In this document: piece after piece, positions 18,331 to 27,099 of the stretch
Layout of the letters: each line of letters begins with the position of its first letter
Numbering within the stretch: the stretch's first letter is position 1
DNA from: Corynebacterium fournieri
GTDB lineage: Bacteria > Actinomycetota > Actinomycetes > Mycobacteriales > Mycobacteriaceae
Reading direction: 5' to 3'
Assembly (NCBI RefSeq): GCF_030408775.1
Contig: NZ_CP047210.1
Span: 1,736,001 to 1,800,000, forward strand
DNA: 64,000 nt
Notes under the pieces: generated by a model
Databases searched by the model: none
Told to the model about the DNA's origin: nothing
What the model saw: only the letters and a program-made list of their open reading frames with translations
Translations under genes and position numbers: made by a program

Positions 18331-19764
18331 ATGGGTTCCACAGCAGTCACACAGTCCGGCGACAAGGGGGCGAAGCGCTCGAACAGCGCGATCATCGTCA
18401 CCGCGCTCGCCCTGTTTTCCATGTTCTTCGGCGCGGGCAACCTCATCTTCCCGCCCATGCTGGCCGTCGAGGCGGGCGACAACTTCTGGCCGGCCCTCAT
18501 CGGCTTTTTGCTCACCGGCTCGCTGCTGCCCGTCCTCGCCGTGATCGCGATTGCGCTGTCCGGCTCCAACCTGCGCGATTTGGCGCAGCGCGCTGGCTCC
18601 GCCTTCGGCGTGGTCTTCCCGGTGCTGGCGTATTTGTCCATCGGCGCCTTCTACGCCCTGCCGCGCACCGGTGCAGTGTCCTTTGAAACGGCGATCACCC
18701 CGCTGTTCGGCTTCGAGTCCCTGGCCGCCTCCGGCATCTTTAACGTGGTCTTCTTCGGCGTCGCGCTCGCGCTGTCGTGGAACCCGACCGCAATCATGGA
18801 AAAGCTGGGCAAGTTCCTCACCCCGGCGCTGCTGGTGTTGCTGGTGGTCATGATCGCCGTCGCCGCATTCCGCTGGACGTCCGAGCCGGCAACGCCCAAC
18901 GCACCGTACGACGACGGCCCGCTGACCGCCGGCCTGCTCGAGGGCTACCTCACTATGGACTCCATCGCGGCCCTGGCGTTTTCCATCGTGGTCATCTCCA
19001 CGCTGCGCAACCGCGGCTTCAACGAAGGCAAAGAGCTCGTCGGCAGCACCATCACCGCAGGCGTCGGCGCCGGCATCATGCTCGCCTTGGTCTACGTCGG
19101 ACTGGGCCTGATCGGCCGCGTCATGCCGGGCGCGGCAGACTTCGACAACGGCGCAGGCCTGCTCGCCGAAGCCGCGCACCTGACTATGGGCGGCGCCGGC
19201 CAGGTCGTGTTCTCCGCCATCGTGCTGCTGGCCTGCCTGACCACCGCCGTCGGCCTGATCACCGCCACCGCCGAGTACTTCTCCGAGCAGTTCCCGGGCA
19301 GCTACCACGTGTGGGCCGTCATCTTCACCGTGACGTCCATGGCCATGGCCACCCAGGGCCTCGAGTTCGTCATGGCCATCGCCGCCCCGGTGATCGGCTT
19401 CCTCTACCCGCCGGCAATCACCCTGATCGCGCTCACCTTGATCGAGCCCGCGTTCCGCGCCCGCACCCGTTTCAGCTGGGCGTTCTTCCTGCCGCTGTGG
19501 GCCGCAGTGATCTGGTCCGCCGTCGAGACCTGCATCTCCCTCGAGTGGGGCGCGGAAGCGCTGACCCCGCTTGTGCAGTGGGCCCCGCTGTTCGAGGAGG
19601 GCCTGGGCTGGGTGGTGCCGGTCGTCGCCGCCTTCGTCATCGGCCTGGTGGTCGACTTCGTCCGCCCCAAGCCCGCCATGATCCCGGGCACGATGGAATC
19701 TGTCGAGGGCGAAGACCTCTCCGCCGAAGGTGACGCGGTGCCGGTGCTCGCCGCCAAAAACTAG
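18331..19764 (+). CDS. brnQ: Branched-chain amino acid carrier BrnQ (LIVCS family)
   Basis: This is a 477-aa sodium-coupled permease for leucine, isoleucine and valine. The family hallmark near the N-terminus is FFGAGNLIFPPMLAVEAG. About twelve hydrophobic helices follow over the usual length. In Corynebacterium glutamicum brnQ also follows aecD and precedes a luciferase-like oxidoreductase, and the same order is found here. The ATG has AGAGAGG upstream at good spacing. In C. glutamicum BrnQ also carries methionine at low affinity, which would suit its place beside aecD; that link is inference. Confidence 0.95.
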   Translation: MGSTAVTQSGDKGAKRSNSAIIVTALALFSMFFGAGNLIFPPMLAVEAGDNFWPALIGFLLTGSLLPVLAVIAIALSGSNLRDLAQRAGSAFGVVFPVLAYLSIGAFYALPRTGAVSFETAITPLFGFESLAASGIFNVVFFGVALALSWNPTAIMEKLGKFLTPALLVLLVVMIAVAAFRWTSEPATPNAPYDDGPLTAGLLEGYLTMDSIAALAFSIVVISTLRNRGFNEGKELVGSTITAGVGAGIMLALVYVGLGLIGRVMPGAADFDNGAGLLAEAAHLTMGGAGQVVFSAIVLLACLTTAVGLITATAEYFSEQFPGSYHVWAVIFTVTSMAMATQGLEFVMAIAAPVIGFLYPPAITLIALTLIEPAFRARTRFSWAFFLPLWAAVIWSAVETCISLEWGAEALTPLVQWAPLFEEGLGWVVPVVAAFVIGLVVDFVRPKPAMIPGTMESVEGEDLSAEGDAVPVLAAKN

Positions 19765-19814
19765 GCCTGCCGGCGGCGGGCGCGTCGTCAAGCAAACGGC
19801 GTACGGTGGAGCGC

Positions 19815-20798
19815 ATGAACGCCCCACTTTCGCTGATCGATTTCTGCACCCGCTACCCCGACGAATCCGTCGGAGAATCGCTGAAGCGCTCCGTGGCCTT
19901 CGCCCAACAGGCGGAGGCCTTAGGTTATGAGCGCATCTGGTACGCGGAGCACCACAACATGTCCAGCATCGTCTCCTCCTCCCCGGCGGTGCTGATCAGC
20001 CACATCGGCGCGCACACCAGCCGCATCCGGCTTGGCTCCGGCGGCGTGATGCTGCCCAACCACGCCCCTTACGTCGTCGCCGAGCAGTTCGGCATGCTCG
20101 AAGAGCTCTACCCGGGCCGCATCGACCTGGGCCTGGGCCGCGCCCCCGGCACCGACCAGCAAACTCTCGGCCGCGCACTGCGGCGCGACCCGCGCGCCGC
20201 GGAGAACTTCCCGCAGGACGTCCAAGAGCTGCAGGCGTGGCTGTCCAACGAATCTCCCCTGCCCGGGGTGACCGCCATGCCAGGATTTAACACGAACGTG
20301 CCGCTGATCATCCTGGGCTCGTCCATGTTTGGCGCGTCCTTGGCCGCGCAGCTGGGCTTGCCGTACGCCTTCGCCTCCCACTTCGCGCCGCAGCACCTGG
20401 AGCAGGCCACCGCCTACTACCGCGACAACTACCAGCCGTCCACGCGCCACCCGGAGCCCTACTGCATCGCCGCAGTCAACGTCACCGCGGCCGAGACGGA
20501 AGAAGACGCCAAACGGCAGACGACCGTCGTGCACCGCAACCGGGTGCGCGCCTTCATGGGACGGCAGGGCAAAAAGCTGAGCGACGACCAGCTCGATAGC
20601 GTGGTCAACTCCTTCCAGGGCCGCCAGATCACCGACATGCTGCGCTACACCGCAGAAGGCACCGGCGAGCAGGTGGCGCAGTACCTGGAGAAGTTCCGCG
20701 CGACCGCGCAGGCGGACGAGCTGATGATCTCGTTGCAGGCCGGCAGCCACGAAGAGGTCTCGCGCTCCATGGAGATCCTCGCCGAGGCCTGGAACTAG
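19815..20798 (+). CDS. LLM-class flavin-dependent oxidoreductase (luciferase-like)
   Basis: This 327-aa member of the bacterial luciferase-like superfamily uses reduced flavin to oxygenate a small substrate. Typical segments are YERIWYAEHHNMSSI (active-site region), IRLGSGGVMLPNHAPYVVAEQF and the group motif LYPGRIDLGLGRAPGTDQ. It belongs to the MsnO8/YhbW-like subgroup annotated as alkanal monooxygenase-like. The ATG at 19815 follows GGTGGAG. The natural substrate is unknown. The gene directly follows brnQ with 50 bp between, and they may share a transcript. Confidence 0.88.
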   Translation: MNAPLSLIDFCTRYPDESVGESLKRSVAFAQQAEALGYERIWYAEHHNMSSIVSSSPAVLISHIGAHTSRIRLGSGGVMLPNHAPYVVAEQFGMLEELYPGRIDLGLGRAPGTDQQTLGRALRRDPRAAENFPQDVQELQAWLSNESPLPGVTAMPGFNTNVPLIILGSSMFGASLAAQLGLPYAFASHFAPQHLEQATAYYRDNYQPSTRHPEPYCIAAVNVTAAETEEDAKRQTTVVHRNRVRAFMGRQGKKLSDDQLDSVVNSFQGRQITDMLRYTAEGTGEQVAQYLEKFRATAQADELMISLQAGSHEEVSRSMEILAEAWN

Positions 20799-20938
20799 CC
20801 CCCGCCGGGCGCGCAAGAGCACGGCATCCACGGATTATGTGGGACAGCTCTCCAAGTAATAGGCGGTGAGCACTCCTTGGTCTAGTATCGGGTGGTCATT
20901 ACACAAGCGGATGTCAATAAAAGGACGTGACCAACACC

Positions 20939-21718
20939 ATGGCGCAACTGCCTTCCGGCCCGCTCCGCCGCCCGCAGCAGCACGAGGAAATCGCAGACTA
21001 CCTGCGCGACGAGATTTTCGCCGGGCACATCCCGGCCGGCGAGTCCCTGCCCAGTGAGGTGGAGCTGTGCGAGCAGTTCAACACCTCCCGCGGCCCGGTG
21101 CGCCAGGCAGTAGCGACGCTGCGCGCGGAGGGCTTGCTTTCCTCCGGCCGCGGCCGCCGGTCCCTGGTGCTGTCCAACACCCGCACCGAGACGTTCGAAG
21201 AGATCCTGTCCAACACCTCCTGGATGTACCGCATGGGCAAAGACCCCAGCGAGCAGGTGGAGCAGTTCGGCCGCGACACCGCCGACGCCACCCTTGCCGA
21301 GTGCATGCGCATCAACGAAGGCGACGAGGTCTTCATCGTGCGCCGCGTGCGCAGCGCCGACGGCGAGCCGATGGTGATTGAGGAGATGGCGTTTCAGCCG
21401 GAGCTGGCAGAGGCCATCGAGGCGGTGGACACCTCCGAGCAGTCCATCCACCGCGAGCTCATCCGCGCCGGCGCCGACTTCAACAACATCTCCCGCGCGT
21501 TCATCATCGAGCAGGCGGACGCCGAAACCGCGGGCAAGCTGGGCATCGAAGAGGGCGCGCCGATCCTCCGGGTGAAAATCAAGGCGCTCACCCACAACGG
21601 CGAGGTGCTCGAAGCCGCGGTGCACACCTACCGCGTGGACAACCTCTCGTTCGGCCTGAACAACGTCCGCGGCCACTCCTCCCCCCTTTGGTTCCAGACG
21701 GAATCCTCCATCCAGTAA
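20939..21718 (+). CDS. GntR-family transcription regulator with UTRA effector domain (HutC subfamily)
   Basis: The 259-aa protein has an N-terminal winged helix (about residues 13-80, with EIADYLRDEIFAGHIPAGE and SRGPVRQAVATLRAEGLL). A ligand-sensing UTRA domain follows to the end. I used the ATG at 20939; a GTG at 20927 is in frame but sits one base after AAAAGGA, too close for initiation there. It is followed after 9 bp by a peptide-type ABC importer operon, which it probably controls in response to the imported ligand. A TAGTAT at 20883-20888 could be its own -10 box, but the -35 is weak. Confidence 0.88.
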   Translation: MAQLPSGPLRRPQQHEEIADYLRDEIFAGHIPAGESLPSEVELCEQFNTSRGPVRQAVATLRAEGLLSSGRGRRSLVLSNTRTETFEEILSNTSWMYRMGKDPSEQVEQFGRDTADATLAECMRINEGDEVFIVRRVRSADGEPMVIEEMAFQPELAEAIEAVDTSEQSIHRELIRAGADFNNISRAFIIEQADAETAGKLGIEEGAPILRVKIKALTHNGEVLEAAVHTYRVDNLSFGLNNVRGHSSPLWFQTESSIQ

Positions 21719-21727
21719 CCTCACAGC

Positions 21728-23155
21728 ATGCACGTTCGGACGCTGGCGGCCACGGCCGCCCTAGCTCTCCTTCTCACTGCATGCAGTGACTCGCAGCCGC
21801 GCGACAATGTTGTCGTCGCGGCCTCCGCTGCCCCCGCCGGGCTGGACTTCACCACCACCGGCGGCGCGGCGGCACCCCAAGCGCTCGTGGGCAACGTCTA
21901 CGAAACGCTTGTGCGTATCGACGCCTCCGGTAACCCCGTGCCGTACCTGGCCGAGCGCTGGGAGCGCGACGGCGGCGCCTTCACCTTCCACCTCCGCGGC
22001 GGTGTCACCTTCTCCAACGGCAAACCGTTCACGGCCGACGACGCCGCGTTTTCCATCAACTACGTCCAGCACGAGTGGACGAACGGGCTGAAGGCGCAGA
22101 TGGCGCCGGTGACCGGCGTGGAGGTGCTGGACGAGCGCACCGTGCGCGTGCACGTCGACGGCGGCGCAGCCGCAGAAGACGCCTGGCTGTGGTCCATGGG
22201 CACGCTCACCGGCGCGATGATGACGCCGGAAGGCGTTGGCACGCTCGCCACCGCCCCACTGGGCACCGGCCCGTACACCGTGGCCCGCTTCGACGTGGGC
22301 GAGGCAATCGAATTCGACGCCCGCGAGGACTACTGGGGCGGGCCGGTGGAGCACGACGCGGCGATCCGCTACTTCGAGGACCCGGTCTCCGCCGTCAACG
22401 CTTTGCGGGTGGGCGACGCGGACGTGGTGTGGGGCATGCAGGCGCCGCAGCTGATAGACACGCTACCGGACGACATCCGCGTCGAGGTGGGCTCCACCAA
22501 CGGCGAGGTGCTGCTTTCCATGAACAACAACCGCGCGCCCTTCGACGACCCGGACGTGCGCCGCGCGGTGGCCTACGCGGTGGACCGCGACGCGATCAAC
22601 CAGGTGGTCTACAACGGTTTGGCCACCGACACCGGCGGCGCGCCAGTCCCGCCCACGGACCCCTGGTACACGGGCCGCAACTACTTCCCGTACGACCCAG
22701 ACAAGGCGCGCCAGCTGCTGGCCGGGCGCACCCCGGAGATCACGATCACGGTGCCCAACCGGCCCTACGCGCAAGAGGCCAGCGAACTTTTGTACTCGCA
22801 GCTTCGCGACGTCGGCTTCCGCGTGCGCCTCGAAACGGTGGAATTTCCCGCCGTGTGGCTCAACGAGGTGCTCAAAGGCCGCAACTACCAGGCCTCGATC
22901 GTCTCCCACGTGGAGCCGCGCGACGTGCCGATGCTCTTTGGCACCCCGGACTACTACCTCGGCTACGACAACGCCGAGGTGCGCGCGCAGATCGCCGCCG
23001 GCGACATCGGCGGCGCCGTGGACCAGATCATGGCCGATGCAGCTGCGCTGACCTTGGTCAACGCTCCCAACATCGTCCTGTTCGCCCCGGGCGTGGGCGG
23101 GCTGGACCCCAACGTGGTCACCGATTCTTTGCGTGTGAGCGAGGTGGAGAAATGA
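21728..23155 (+). CDS. ABC importer substrate-binding lipoprotein (peptide/nickel type, SBP_bac_5)
   Basis: This 475-aa protein has a lipoprotein signal peptide (LLLTAC, lipidated Cys at about residue 19) and a family-5 binding-protein fold. Recognisable segments are LVGNVYETLVRIDASGNPVP, FTFHLRGGVTFSNGKPFTADD and DPDVRRAVAYAVDRDAINQ. Family 5 binds oligopeptides, dipeptides, nickel chelates or opines; the ligand here is unknown. Its stop overlaps the start of the first permease as ATGA. It is the second gene of the GntR-controlled cluster. Confidence 0.9.
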   Translation: MHVRTLAATAALALLLTACSDSQPRDNVVVAASAAPAGLDFTTTGGAAAPQALVGNVYETLVRIDASGNPVPYLAERWERDGGAFTFHLRGGVTFSNGKPFTADDAAFSINYVQHEWTNGLKAQMAPVTGVEVLDERTVRVHVDGGAAAEDAWLWSMGTLTGAMMTPEGVGTLATAPLGTGPYTVARFDVGEAIEFDAREDYWGGPVEHDAAIRYFEDPVSAVNALRVGDADVVWGMQAPQLIDTLPDDIRVEVGSTNGEVLLSMNNNRAPFDDPDVRRAVAYAVDRDAINQVVYNGLATDTGGAPVPPTDPWYTGRNYFPYDPDKARQLLAGRTPEITITVPNRPYAQEASELLYSQLRDVGFRVRLETVEFPAVWLNEVLKGRNYQASIVSHVEPRDVPMLFGTPDYYLGYDNAEVRAQIAAGDIGGAVDQIMADAAALTLVNAPNIVLFAPGVGGLDPNVVTDSLRVSEVEK

Positions 23156-24075
23156 TCCGCACGATAGGCAAGCACCTGTTGCGCTTCGTGCTGCTGCTCG
23201 CCGCGGCCAGCGTCATCATCTTCGCCCTGTTGCGCGCGGTGCCCGGCGACCCGGCGCGTGTGGCGCTCGGCGTGTCCGCCACCGAGGAAGCCGTGGCCGA
23301 GTTGTCCGCCCGCCTGGGCCTGGATAAGCCGCTGGCTGTGCAGTACTTCGGCTGGATCGCATCCCTGCTTCAAGGCGACTTCGGCATCTCCATGTCCAGC
23401 GGCAAAGACATCACCGACACCGTGCTCGAGCGCGCCGGGGTCTCGCTGACGCTGACGCTTGCGGCGATGGCGGTCTCGCTGCTGGTGGCCGTGCCCGTGG
23501 GCGTGTACTTGGCGCAGCGTTCGCACTCCCCCGGCGGGCTAATAGTCGGTGCCCTGTCGCAGGTGGGCATCATCGTGCCGTCGTTTCTGGTGGGCATCGC
23601 ACTGGTCGCGCTGTTTTCGGTGCGGCTGGGCTGGCTGCCGGCCAACGGCTGGGGCACGCCCGCGCACGCGGTGCTGCCGGTGGCGTCGCTGGCGCTGGTG
23701 CAGGCCTCAATCCTGACCCGCTACGTCGCCGCGGCGGTGCGCGAGGAAATGGGCAAGGACTACGTGCGCACGGGCAGGTCCCTCGGTGCGTCGATAAGCA
23801 ATGTGCTCTTCTCCTCCGCCCTGCGCGGCGCCGCGCTGCCTGTGATCACGGTTGTGGGCGTGCAGCTCGCGTCGCTGGTGGTGGGCGCGGTGGTCATCGA
23901 GCGCGTGTTTACCATTCCGGGGCTGGGCACCATGCTTCTCGACGCCGTCGGTAACCGCGACCTCACCACCGTGCAGACCGTGATGATGGTCCTCGTCGCA
24001 TTCACCCTAGTGGTCAACCTGGTGGTGGACCTGACGTACGCGGTGGTGGACCCACGGATTCGGAGGAAGGCATGA
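23152..24075 (+). CDS. ABC importer permease, DppB/OppB type
   Basis: This 307-aa inner-membrane permease has the family N-terminus (LRFVLLLAAASVIIFALLRAVPGDPA) and about six helices. The cytoplasmic coupling loop is seen around DYVRTGRSLGASISNVLF, followed by the family C-terminal motif VVIERVFTIPGLGTMLLDAV. The start ATG overlaps the binding-protein stop by four bases. The stop in turn overlaps the next permease start by four bases. Such tight packing supports a single transcript and coupled translation. Confidence 0.92.
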   Translation: MIRTIGKHLLRFVLLLAAASVIIFALLRAVPGDPARVALGVSATEEAVAELSARLGLDKPLAVQYFGWIASLLQGDFGISMSSGKDITDTVLERAGVSLTLTLAAMAVSLLVAVPVGVYLAQRSHSPGGLIVGALSQVGIIVPSFLVGIALVALFSVRLGWLPANGWGTPAHAVLPVASLALVQASILTRYVAAAVREEMGKDYVRTGRSLGASISNVLFSSALRGAALPVITVVGVQLASLVVGAVVIERVFTIPGLGTMLLDAVGNRDLTTVQTVMMVLVAFTLVVNLVVDLTYAVVDPRIRRKA

Positions 24076-24851
24076 GCTGGCAGCGCAAACTCGGCGCGGC
24101 GATCGTTGCGCTGGTGGCCCTCGCGGCGCTTCTGTCGCTGGTGTGGACGCCCTACGACCCGCTGCAGACGGAGGTGTCCTCGCGGCTTCAGCCGACCTCG
24201 CCCGCGCACTGGATGGGCACCGACCAGTTCGGCCGCGACATCGCCTCGCGCGTGATGGACGGCGCCCGCCTGACACTCACCGTCACCGTGGGCGCGGTGG
24301 GGTTGAGCGCCCTGGTGGGCGTGCCGCTGGGGATTTGGGCCGGGATGCGCCGGGGCGCTTCCCGGTTTGTCATGGCGGGCGCGGACCTGCTGCTCGCCTT
24401 CCCCGCGCTGCTTCTGGCCATCGTGTTCACCGCCGTCTTCGGTGCCTCCATCTGGATTGTGGTGCTGGCCATCGGGATCGCCGGGGTGCCCGGGTTTGTG
24501 CGCGTGGCGCGCGCCGGCACGATGCAGGTGATGCAGCAGGACTACATCCTCGCCGCGCGGGTGGCCAAGGTTTCCGGTCCGGCGATTGCGTGGCGCCACG
24601 TCGCGCCCAACATCTGGCCGATCGTGCTCACCCAGGTCTCCGTCGCTGTCGCGCTGGCCATTTTGGCGGAGGCCGGCCTGTCGTTTTTGGGGCTGGGTGC
24701 ACCGGCGCCGTACGCCTCCTGGGGGCGGATGCTGCAGGCCTCCCAGCCGTACCTGGCCACCGCCCCTCACCTCGCGCTGTGGCCGGGCGCAGCAATCGCG
24801 CTGACCGTGCTGGGCTTCAACTTGTTGGGACACGCTGATGATCGACGTTAA
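24072..24851 (+). CDS. ABC importer permease, DppC/OppC type
   Basis: This 259-aa permease pairs with the DppB-like protein. Family marks include HWMGTDQFGRDIASRVMDGARLTL near residue 40 and a coupling loop DYILAARVAKVSGPAIAWRHVAPN. The C-terminal segment LAEAGLSFLGLGAPAPYASWG is also typical. It is rather short at the C-terminus and ends GHADDRR, reading through the first 14 bases of the ATPase gene. The function is translocation of the ligand delivered by the upstream lipoprotein. Confidence 0.9.
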   Translation: MSWQRKLGAAIVALVALAALLSLVWTPYDPLQTEVSSRLQPTSPAHWMGTDQFGRDIASRVMDGARLTLTVTVGAVGLSALVGVPLGIWAGMRRGASRFVMAGADLLLAFPALLLAIVFTAVFGASIWIVVLAIGIAGVPGFVRVARAGTMQVMQQDYILAARVAKVSGPAIAWRHVAPNIWPIVLTQVSVAVALAILAEAGLSFLGLGAPAPYASWGRMLQASQPYLATAPHLALWPGAAIALTVLGFNLLGHADDRR

Positions 24852-26169
24852 GCACCTGTCCATCCCCGGCATCCTGCACGACATCACCTTCCACGTCGCG
24901 CCCGGGCAGCGCGTCGGCATCATCGGCGAATCCGGCTCCGGCAAATCCGTCACCGCGCTTTCCATCATGGGGCTGACAGACCTGCCGGCTACAGGCTCGG
25001 TCACCGTCGACGGCACCGAGATGGTGGGCACCCCCGACCGCGTGCGCCGGAAGGTGCGCGGCACCAAAGTGGCCATGGTCTTCCAGGAGCCCATGACGGC
25101 GCTGGACCCGCTGAAAAAGATTGGCAAGCTCGTCTCGCGCGAGCTGCTGCGCGACGTCGGCGTGGACCGCCCTGGCGCCTACCCGCACGAGTTGTCCGGC
25201 GGGCAGCGCCAGCGCGTGCTCATCGCGCTCGCCCTGTCGCAGAACCCGGACGTGCTCATCTGCGACGAGCCCACCACCGCCCTCGACGCCATCGTGCAGG
25301 CGGAGATCCTGCAGCTGTTGGACCGCCTCGTGCGCGAGCGCGGCATGGGGCTTTTGTTCATCTCCCACGACCTGGCGGTGGTGCGCCGGATGACCGACCG
25401 GGTGCTGGTGTTCCAATCAGGGCGAATCGTCGCACCCGACTCTGACTACGCCAAAGCGCTCGCGGCTGCCGCCGTGCCCGGCCCGCCGGCAGCACCGGTG
25501 ACGCTGGGCGAGCCGGTGGTGTCACTCGAAGGCGCCACGCTGACCCGCGGGGCAACGCGTGCCGTCGACGACGTCACGCTGCGCGTGCGCGCCGGCGAGC
25601 GGCTGGCCATCGTCGGCGGCTCCGGCTCCGGCAAGACCTCGCTGCTGCACCTCATCGCGGGACTGCGGGAACCGACTGCCGGCACCGTGCGGGTGAAAGG
25701 CGACGTGCAGATGGTCTTCCAGGACCCGTACTCCTCGCTGGATCCGCGCATGGCCGTGAGGACGTCGATACGCGAGGCAGGCGTGGACGCCGCCCGCGCC
25801 GACGAGATGCTCGCACGCGTGGGGCTCGAAGGCACCGGCGAGCGCACCCCGCGGCAGTTTTCCGGCGGGCAGCGCCAGCGCATCTCCATCGCACGCGCCG
25901 CCGCCCCGCGCCCAAGCATTTTGCTTGCGGACGAGCCCGTCTCCGCCCTCGACGCCACCATCCAAGACCAGGTGCTGGACCTGCTGCGCGACACCGTCGG
26001 CGGCAACACCTTGATCTTTGTCACCCACGACCTGAAAGTCGCGCGCGAGCTATGCCCCACCGTCGCCGTGATGCAGGCCGGACGCATCGTGGAACAGGGG
26101 GACACCGAGCGGATCTGGGCCGCCCCCGAGCACCCGTACACCCGGGCGCTGTTAGACGCGGTGCTGTAG
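24838..26169 (+). CDS. ABC importer ATPase, DppD-DppF fusion
   Basis: Two ATPase domains sit in one 443-aa chain. The first has Walker A GESGSGKS near residue 31, LSGGQRQRV and Walker B VLICDEPTTALD. The second has GGSGSGKTS near residue 261, FSGGQRQRI and ILLADEPVSALD. Both look catalytically intact. The first domain is trimmed, with only about 210 residues before the linker. The fusion energises the two permeases. The gene overlaps the DppC-like gene by 14 bp and is followed 24 bp later by a ribokinase gene. Confidence 0.92.
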   Translation: MIDVKHLSIPGILHDITFHVAPGQRVGIIGESGSGKSVTALSIMGLTDLPATGSVTVDGTEMVGTPDRVRRKVRGTKVAMVFQEPMTALDPLKKIGKLVSRELLRDVGVDRPGAYPHELSGGQRQRVLIALALSQNPDVLICDEPTTALDAIVQAEILQLLDRLVRERGMGLLFISHDLAVVRRMTDRVLVFQSGRIVAPDSDYAKALAAAAVPGPPAAPVTLGEPVVSLEGATLTRGATRAVDDVTLRVRAGERLAIVGGSGSGKTSLLHLIAGLREPTAGTVRVKGDVQMVFQDPYSSLDPRMAVRTSIREAGVDAARADEMLARVGLEGTGERTPRQFSGGQRQRISIARAAAPRPSILLADEPVSALDATIQDQVLDLLRDTVGGNTLIFVTHDLKVARELCPTVAVMQAGRIVEQGDTERIWAAPEHPYTRALLDAVL

Positions 26170-26193
26170 CGCAGGTGCGGTAGATTGACGGCC

Positions 26194-27099
26194 ATGAGTA
26201 TGTGCGTCGTCGGATCCATCAACGCTGACTTGACCGTCAACGTCGAGCGCCACCCCACCCCAGGCGAGACCCTGATGGGCTCCGGCGGCGGCATCACCGC
26301 CGGCGGCAAAGGCGCCAACCAGGCCGTCGCCGCCGCAAAACTGGGCACGCACGTGGTGCTGGTGGGCGCCACCGGCACCGACGCGAACGCCAAGCCCGCC
26401 ACCGCGCTGTTGCGCGAGGCCGGGGTGGATCTCACCCACGTCGAGAAGCTCGAAGACGTCACCGGGCTGGCCGTGATCACGGTGGCCGCCAATGGCGAGA
26501 ACACCGTGCTGGTGATCCCGGGGGCGAACGCGCGGGTGGACGCGGGATTTGTCGAACGCCACGCCGGCGCGGTGGACTCCGCCGACCTGGTCCTGCTACA
26601 GGGCGAGATCCCCGCCGACGGCTTCGCCCGCGCCGTGGAGCTGGCCCGCGGGCGCGTGGTGGTCAACCTCGCGCCGGTTGTGGACGTGCCGCGCGAGGCG
26701 CTTGTCAAGGCGGATCCGCTCATGGCCAACGAGCACGAAGCCGGGCTCATCCTGCAGCAACTCGGCCTCGACGGCACGGGCACGCCGGAGGAGCTGGCCC
26801 GGCGGCTGCTCGAGGCCGGTTTTTCCTCCGTGGTGCTCACGCTCGGCTCCGCCGGGTCGCTGGTGGGCACCAAAGGCACAGAGGGCGAACTGATTCACAT
26901 CGACTCCCCCAAGGTGGAGGCGGTGGACACCGTCGGCGCCGGCGACTCCTTCGCGGGCGCATTCTGCCACCGACTGCTGGAAGGCGATTCCATGGTGGAC
27001 GCAGCCCGCTTCGCCTGCCGCGTCGGCGCCTTTTCGGTCACCCGGCCCGGCGCGCAGCCGTCGTATCCGGCCGCCGCGGACGAGCTGCCGGAGGTCTAA
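26194..27099 (+). CDS. rbsK: Ribokinase (PfkB family)
   Basis: This 301-aa sugar kinase is predicted to phosphorylate D-ribose to ribose 5-phosphate. Both PfkB signatures are present: GGKGANQAVAAAKLG near residue 35 and DTVGAGDSFAGAF near residue 245, which carries the catalytic Asp. The second possible start, ATG at 26200, cannot be excluded. There is no rbsABC transporter next to it. Instead it follows a peptide-type importer, which may mean that the imported ligand is a ribose-containing compound, or simply that the genes are neighbours. It converges with the next gene, overlapping it by four bases. Confidence 0.88.
   Translation: MSMCVVGSINADLTVNVERHPTPGETLMGSGGGITAGGKGANQAVAAAKLGTHVVLVGATGTDANAKPATALLREAGVDLTHVEKLEDVTGLAVITVAANGENTVLVIPGANARVDAGFVERHAGAVDSADLVLLQGEIPADGFARAVELARGRVVVNLAPVVDVPREALVKADPLMANEHEAGLILQQLGLDGTGTPEELARRLLEAGFSSVVLTLGSAGSLVGTKGTEGELIHIDSPKVEAVDTVGAGDSFAGAFCHRLLEGDSMVDAARFACRVGAFSVTRPGAQPSYPAAADELPEV

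Noticed and set aside
20861-20890. Possible CIRCE half-site (GAGCACTC) upstream of the GntR gene
   Set aside because: There is no matching inverted half at the expected 9-bp spacing, so HrcA binding is not supported.
22075-23151. Long upstream extension of the DppB-like gene in the same frame
   Set aside because: It runs through the binding-protein gene in another frame and is Arg-rich. The permease begins at the ATG at 23152, overlapping the previous stop.
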